Source of the DNA: Hofstenia miamia
Lineage: Eukaryota > Xenacoelomorpha > Acoela > Hofsteniidae
Reading direction: 5' to 3'
NCBI GenBank assembly: GCA_900660155.1
Contig: CABFPE010000044.1
Location: forward strand, 772,143 to 808,344
DNA: 36,202 nt
Of the stretch, positions 31,358 through 36,202 are shown piece after piece. The translations under genes and the position numbers were made by a program. The notes below the pieces were generated by a model. The model saw nothing but the letters and a program-made list of their open reading frames with translations. It made no database searches and was not told the DNA's origin. How positions within the stretch are numbered: position 1 is the stretch's first letter; each line of letters starts with the position of its first letter.

Positions 31358-33044
31358 TCAACCTAAAACAAAGATTGCATGATAGAAAGCAACAATCAAT
31401 AAAATAACCAATGCACATAATCGAAAAAACATGGTCATTATAAATGTGCCTAAGAGAAAATTAAACCTTTACCGCTAACAATTGGGCAACAACTGCGTAT
31501 ACTATCCAGCATCTCAATAGAAAAAAACCATGATTTTTAAAACTAATTTAAATTCAAAATCAAACTTCTCCGCAAATGAAAACATGAAAACTGTTAGGGA
31601 ATTAAATTTCTATACTTTTGCAATGATTCAGTTTATGAACTTATAATCTTGATGGGCAGACTAAATTGTGATAACCTTAGTATATATCAGAACATTGTGT
31701 ATTCCGAAATTAACGTCTTCAAGTCATTGATTTTAGATACTCAAATATCGATATATAACTTAACACTGACATCATAAGCTGATGACATTCGATAGAATTC
31801 AACGTACCCTAGTCAGATATATAATTCAAATGTAATATTATCGAAATAGATTGAATGTGTTATACTTGATGTATAGCTTAAAATTGATGCACAACTAACA
31901 CGGGTGTATACTTTTCTACGAAATGTCCTGTTATCGATTTTTACGCCTACTAATTCAGCTTCTTCTGAAACAAAAAATTGGTTTCTATTCTGATAAATGA
32001 ATCCTTGCTAACATAAGATATAGGGTGAAGTAATAAAAATTAAAATATTAAGATTCACAAGTTTCATATGAAAACAAATTGGTTTTTAGCGGAGTCTTTG
32101 GTTAAGAGTTGCCTTATAAATATCACAGTATAGTAAGCACATGAACAAGGAAACAACAAAATCTAAAATCGAATCTTGGGTTACACTTCTAACAATATTT
32201 TTCCTTTATAATACAGCTGCTCGAGTGCAATTACTTAAAATGTGAATTAATAATAGAGCCCCAATACTAAATACAGTGCGATATTAAAGAAAGCTAATGC
32301 GACATCAGATGCATGAAATAATTACAAAATCCCAGTGTATATTTTATACACCAAACTTAATATTGATTGGACGCTTGTTCAGTTCTACTAGTAATTTATA
32401 AACCCAGCTGTTATTGGCAGGCATTTGGAACCTTAGCGATTATTTCCCAAATCATTTTCTGAAACTTGTAACATACAATTACATTTTCAATTTTAACTAA
32501 ATACGATATGCCCATCAATACCTAAACTACTGAACCATATATGAATTTTGAACAGATGAAATGTATTTTGGAATGTAAGAGACACTATTTTGTTTGCATT
32601 AAGCTGTTATTTCAAATATTACCTTACAAATAAAATTCGTGAAAAGTTAACTCAGATGTCCATTAATAATAATTCAGAATCTTATATAGCAAAAATCAAT
32701 TATCTTACAGTTAAGACATTCTAAAGAAAAATAGCACTATTAATCATTTTCTGCATTGATACTTATATGGCGTAACTTCAAAGGAAGGCTAGTACTAATT
32801 CATGCAATTTTTATTGGTCTTATCTATTCAAAAAACTTCGTTTTCATACTGAATTCCTTTTACCGCTTGTAAAAAGCAGTGTATTTAAATGCATGTGACG
32901 GAATTGCGTGCAAGTCACGTTAAGGAACACTTCCAAAATCTTTCTCGAGCACATTGTTCAGGCTCCCGAATCATGAGCTCCCAAAAAATGCTACACCGAG
33001 GTGTTTTACTGTTGTTCAAAATTAGTTCAAATGTGGATGATAAC
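31358..33044. other. Region upstream of the AF9/ENL-like start
   Basis: Should contain the 5' UTR, possible non-coding exon and promoter of the minus-strand gene. I cannot pick a promoter; there is no CpG-rich island. The minus-strand frame at 32915-33247 overlaps the left arm of the inverted repeat described below. Confidence 0.45.
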
Positions 33045-33318
33045 ATATTGAATTGAATTAACGGCGAACTTGTATAATAGCCACACACGGAGCACGCGTA
33101 ACACGCAGACAAAATAAACACCAATTTAGGATCAAAAAGGATAGAAATTACAAAAATACTCAAAAAGTTTAAAATATAATCGATATACACCGATAACTTG
33201 TCATAATTTAGCATATTTGCTGTACGCGGTAACACGCGATAGGACACGTTATATATTTAAGCAATATAGCATATAAAACCACGAAGTCATATAATAATAA
33301 TTATCTTTAACTAAAAAA
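33045..33318 (-). repeat. Long inverted repeat, left arm
   Basis: Read on the minus strand, this arm matches 34146-34375 (plus strand) over its whole length. Shared blocks include TTTTTTAGTTAAAGATAATT, ATGACTTCGTGGTTTTATAT, AATTATGACAAGTTATCG, CTTTTTGAGTATTTT and ACAAGTTCGCC. The two arms have clearly diverged. On this arm a 110-codon frame (32915-33247) is open and contains FDPKLVFILSAC. This may be a fold-back element or two opposed copies of one repeat. Confidence 0.8.
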
Positions 33319-33645
33319 TAACAAAAAATAAAATAGATCTCACCGAAAAACACTATTAGAATGAAATTTGTCATACACTATAAGCGATTATATATTAAAA
33401 TGATATGAAGTGTCAAAAACTTTAAATTTATATATATGGGGTGACGGCTTCGTCAGGCATTCGCTATAATCTTATTCATAATCTAGCAATAACACTAAAC
33501 GAAAATTTGATTATTTTATTGACTAAATAGAAAACAAACCTTAATAAACCTTAGTTTGGAATATAATGAAATGAAAATTGTAGTTAATATTACAATTTTG
33601 AAAATACATATTACTATAATAAATTGAAATTTAATATAAATCTAT

Positions 33646-33979
33646 GAGGATTTTCGAGTACTCGAAATGTTAAAAACTCGAACTCGAAAAAGCGCAAAAC
33701 TCGATGGGAAGAACCGAAGAACTCGGAAGAGAAATCCTCAAAATTCGAACTCGATAGAAAATACGGTAAAAATTAAATTATTTTAAATTTCAATTTCTTT
33801 ATCAATCGCAAATAACTATTTTTTTTGGTTAATTATAACTATACAATTAATTTTTTTACTCAAACAAACTCGGAATTAAGAGAAAACTCGATTGAACTCG
33901 GAATTTTCTTTAAGAAAATACTCGCAACGTAAATACTCGAACTCGGTCCGAGTAACTCGAACTCGATTTGAAAACCCTG
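33646..33979. mobile_element. Decayed hAT-like MITE rich in ACTCGA words
   Basis: 334 bp lying between the arms of the long inverted repeat. The right end, read inward, is CAGGGTTTTCAAATCGAGTT; the left end is the degenerate GAGGATTTTCGAGTACTCG. Flanks AAATCTAT and AACTGTAT agree at six of eight positions, compatible with an old 8-bp target duplication. The interior contains many CGAACTCG/ACTCGAA words and no coding sequence. Confidence 0.55.
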
Positions 33980-34145
33980 AACTGTATTATACAAATTTTC
34001 TTCAAAAATTGTGATCAATTGAATACATATGTATTTTGCTTGTAAAAAGGACATTTGTTATTCCAATTAATGAAGATATTTCACTTAAGATAAAGACTTG
34101 ATTTAAATCAAAAGTTTATAGATTTGGTTAAAAATACTTATATAT

Positions 34146-34375
34146 ATTAAAATTTTTTAGTTAAAGATAATTATTTTTAAATGACTTCGTGGTTTTATAT
34201 ACTATATTGCATAAATATATACCGCATGCTGCAAATATACTGAATTATGACAAGTTATCGAATATATTTTAAGCTTTTTGAGTATTTTATTGTATTTACT
34301 ATCGCTTTTGACCCTAAATTAGTGCTTACTTTGTCCGCGTGTCACTATTCTACAAGTTCGCCTGAATTAACATTC
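34146..34375 (+). repeat. Long inverted repeat, right arm
   Basis: Plus-strand partner of 33045-33318, separated by about 0.8 kb. Its open frame (34247-34447) contains FDPKLVLTLSAC and, further on, TSSP, matching the frame of the left arm in the same register. Confidence 0.8.
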
Positions 34376-34873
34376 CTTACAAAGAAACAAAAACTTATTT
34401 ATCATAAAACAAATCAAAATCAACAACTCAAATCGAGTATTATTTAGACAAGTAAGTAAAACACATATTGAAGGAAACTGGTTTGCTGATCTTAATTTCA
34501 ATCATAGTATTTTTGTGAGACCTAAACACATTTTTGTAGAAATGAGTTTACCCCCCGATTAAGCTGCTCTTGATATTTTAGCTCTATTACAAATACATTT
34601 TCTTATAAATCAGTTAACAAACAGCAACAAATTTTTATTGTAGTTCACAAATTCTATTTCAGTAAAGTAAATTTCGCATGATTTGTACTAAACCAATTTT
34701 ATATACGATTCTATATTTTAGAAAAAATTTAAAATTCCTTTACTAAGATACTAATTCTATATTATCGGCAAATTACTGTTTGACAAATTAATTATTCCTA
34801 TTACATGTTTTAACAAGACTGTATTTGGCGGCATTTCAAGCATATACAATCAAGTAATTTCCCAATTTAAGTA
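34376..34873. other. Upstream region of the plus-strand gene
   Basis: AT-rich DNA directly before the ATG at 34874. It presumably holds the 5' UTR or promoter, but no motif is convincing. Confidence 0.4.
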
Positions 34874-35160
34874 ATGCCTACTCCACGTAGAAAATCACCA
34901 GCAACTTCTCCATTTCCTAGCAGCAAAAAACGTTCACGAGCGCCCTCAACCTTAGGTGATATTCCGGAAACTGATAGTTTACAAGTTGAAAATCTGCCAA
35001 AAACTCCAAGTAATCGAAACTCAGAAGTTTCAACCCAAGAGTTGACAAATGTCTCACCCTTTACGGCTTCACCTGGCGCTAGATTAAGTCAGCAAACTGA
35101 TTCCCCTTTAGCATACGCATTCACACCTGGTTCAAATCAACCTTCTACAGGAAGATCTCA
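34874..35160 (+). CDS. Probable first coding exon of a divergent gene (MCM4-like N terminus?), partial
   Basis: Starts at an ATG two codons after an in-frame TAA, and runs 95 codons plus two bases to a donor CTCA|GTTAGT, the same donor form used in exon 12 of the neighbouring gene. The protein is basic, then Ser/Thr/Pro-rich: MPTPRRKSPATSPFPSSKKR, LPKTPSNRNSE, FTASPGARLSQQTDSPLAYA. Multiple SP/TP sites suggest a cyclin-dependent-kinase target. Order and wording (TPSRR..., then SSPLTYGTPSS) resemble the disordered N terminus of the replicative helicase subunit MCM4, but the similarity is weak and no helicase domain lies in the window. Without a splice the frame would end at 35185. Codon composition is clearly less AT-biased than its surroundings, supporting real coding. 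Confidence 0.6.
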
Positions 35161-35664
35161 GTTAGTAGTTTTATTTATTAAATAAGTATATACCGTCCAT
35201 TTTACCACTTTCCCATAAAAATTTGTAGATAACATTTTCATTTTAAGCTAACAATTCAAAATTACAATGGTTATATTTAGTACAGAGCTCGTTTGCTAAG
35301 TGACTGATTTTAAAATCGTAATATGTAAGTTCAGTAAATAATATTGTGTGGATGAAGGTGCTTATTAGTACTCCGCTGAAACACGCTTAAAAAATAAACA
35401 CCACTAAGGGGAAGGGCAAGCGATGAAAAATACAAGAAAATAGATAGAAAGGCTAAAAAAATTGTTGATAGCTTAACATAATTAACAAAAGTCGTAGTAC
35501 GCTGTCAATATTTAAGAAAGATAACGTATATCAAAATAATAAATATTTCCAAGTATTGGAAAATATGTTTTCCGAAAACAATTTTAGCATTAAAATGTGA
35601 CGACTATTTGTTTTTTATAAAGTTATAGCAATTTTATTTTTATCTATTAAGAGACTAAGTAGTG

Positions 35665-35923
35665 TCTATCGTTAGAACTGCATAACTGCCTACTAGAGGA
35701 GGCATAGGAATTCACGCGGCAATAACTGCCGAAGCGAGACGAGCTAGCGGTCATCAAATGCATATAACGAACATTGCTGTATCAGCTTAAACTCCGGACA
35801 GGAACGGGCTTGCGCAGGGACAAGACTGCCGAGAACGTCCTACGGCTGAATTGCCCAATGCGTAACTCCCTCATCTCCGTGCAAGTTTAGCTGCTTATAA
35901 TATCTAATTTCTTTCTTTCTTTC
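35665..35923 (+). mobile_element. GC-rich SINE/LINE-like fragment ending in (TTTC)n
   Basis: Base composition switches abruptly to GC-rich with CpG-bearing words (CACGCGGC, GCGAGACGAGCTAGCGG, GAACGTCCTACGGCTG). It ends in GCTTATAATATCTAATTTC and a (TTTC)4-like run. A GC-rich body with a simple-repeat tail suggests a non-LTR retroelement 3' end or a SINE. I did not find convincing tRNA-type A and B boxes, and the family is not recognised. Confidence 0.45.
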
Positions 35924-36160
35924 TATTAATACGATCGCGCACACTTTTGCCCTATATAGAATAGCGAAAATGTAAACAGCACAAAACAACCTGCCAATGG
36001 CAGAACTAAAATATGTCTGTGCATGACTTCAGCAACGTGATTATTTGCGCGGGAACTAATAGTAGCTGTCTGTGAGACGCCTAGAGGCAATAGCGTAAGT
36101 GCGACGATGGTGAAACAAAATGAGGAATAAAGAATTTAGCGGATATTATGGTGCCAATGC

Positions 36161-36163
<3 letters not shown>

Positions 36164-36202
<39 letters not shown>
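36164..36202. repeat. (AT)n microsatellite at right edge
   Basis: AT dinucleotide run with one GT interruption, reaching the end of the window. Confidence 0.9.

Larger units (their letters stand above)
35161..36202. other. Probable intron 1 of the plus-strand gene
   Basis: No second exon is recognisable before the window ends. It contains the GC-rich repeat at 35665-35923 and the terminal (AT)n run. Confidence 0.45.

Noticed and set aside
32915..33247. 110-codon minus-strand frame as an independent gene
   Set aside because: Overlaps the left arm of the inverted repeat and is paralleled in the right arm; more likely repeat-derived.

Overview
The window is strongly AT-rich eukaryotic DNA: spliced genes with GT-AG introns, very long introns, simple (AT)n tracts and many small DNA transposons. 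It most resembles an invertebrate animal genome. I cannot name the species. Two isolated single N bases, each with an identical sequence on both sides, show that it comes from an assembled scaffold.

The main content is one complete gene on the minus strand, spanning about 29.6 kb (31357 down to 1775). I rebuilt it from 16 coding exons, using splice sites, codon phase and family similarity. All phases join, and the CDS is 1779 nt (592 aa plus stop). The product is an AF9/ENL (MLLT3/MLLT1) homologue: an N-terminal YEATS domain (acyl-lysine histone reader), a long Lys/Ser-rich linker, and a C-terminal ANC1-homology domain. In animals such proteins link acylated chromatin to the super elongation complex and to DOT1L. 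At the far right, on the plus strand (34874-35160), lies a probable first coding exon of a second, divergently transcribed gene. Its Ser/Thr/Pro-rich, basic N terminus is weakly MCM4-like.

Layout: 1-1774, 3' flank with a GC-rich patch. 1775-12054, exons 16 to 7, with a hAT-type MITE in intron 12 and a decayed repeat-element ORF in intron 11. 12055-25760, giant intron 6, holding a piggyBac-type MITE, a LINE 3' tail, two nested hAT-type elements and a heptad-repeat ORF. 25761-31357, exons 6 to 1, with a dead Tc1/mariner in intron 2 and a hAT-like MITE in intron 3. 31358-34873, the region between the two gene starts, with a large inverted repeat around a decayed MITE. 34874-36202, the second gene's first exon and part of its intron, with a GC-rich repeat.

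Two direct duplications (6552-7542 and 12697-14947), each centred on one N, are best read as unmerged overlapping contig ends. The real locus is then about 1.6 kb shorter. No rRNA, tRNA or CRISPR array was recognised. I found no clearly new biological system. The most notable items are the MITE-split relic ORF, the 15-nt microexon, the heptad-repeat ORF and the long inverted repeat whose arms share a reading frame.
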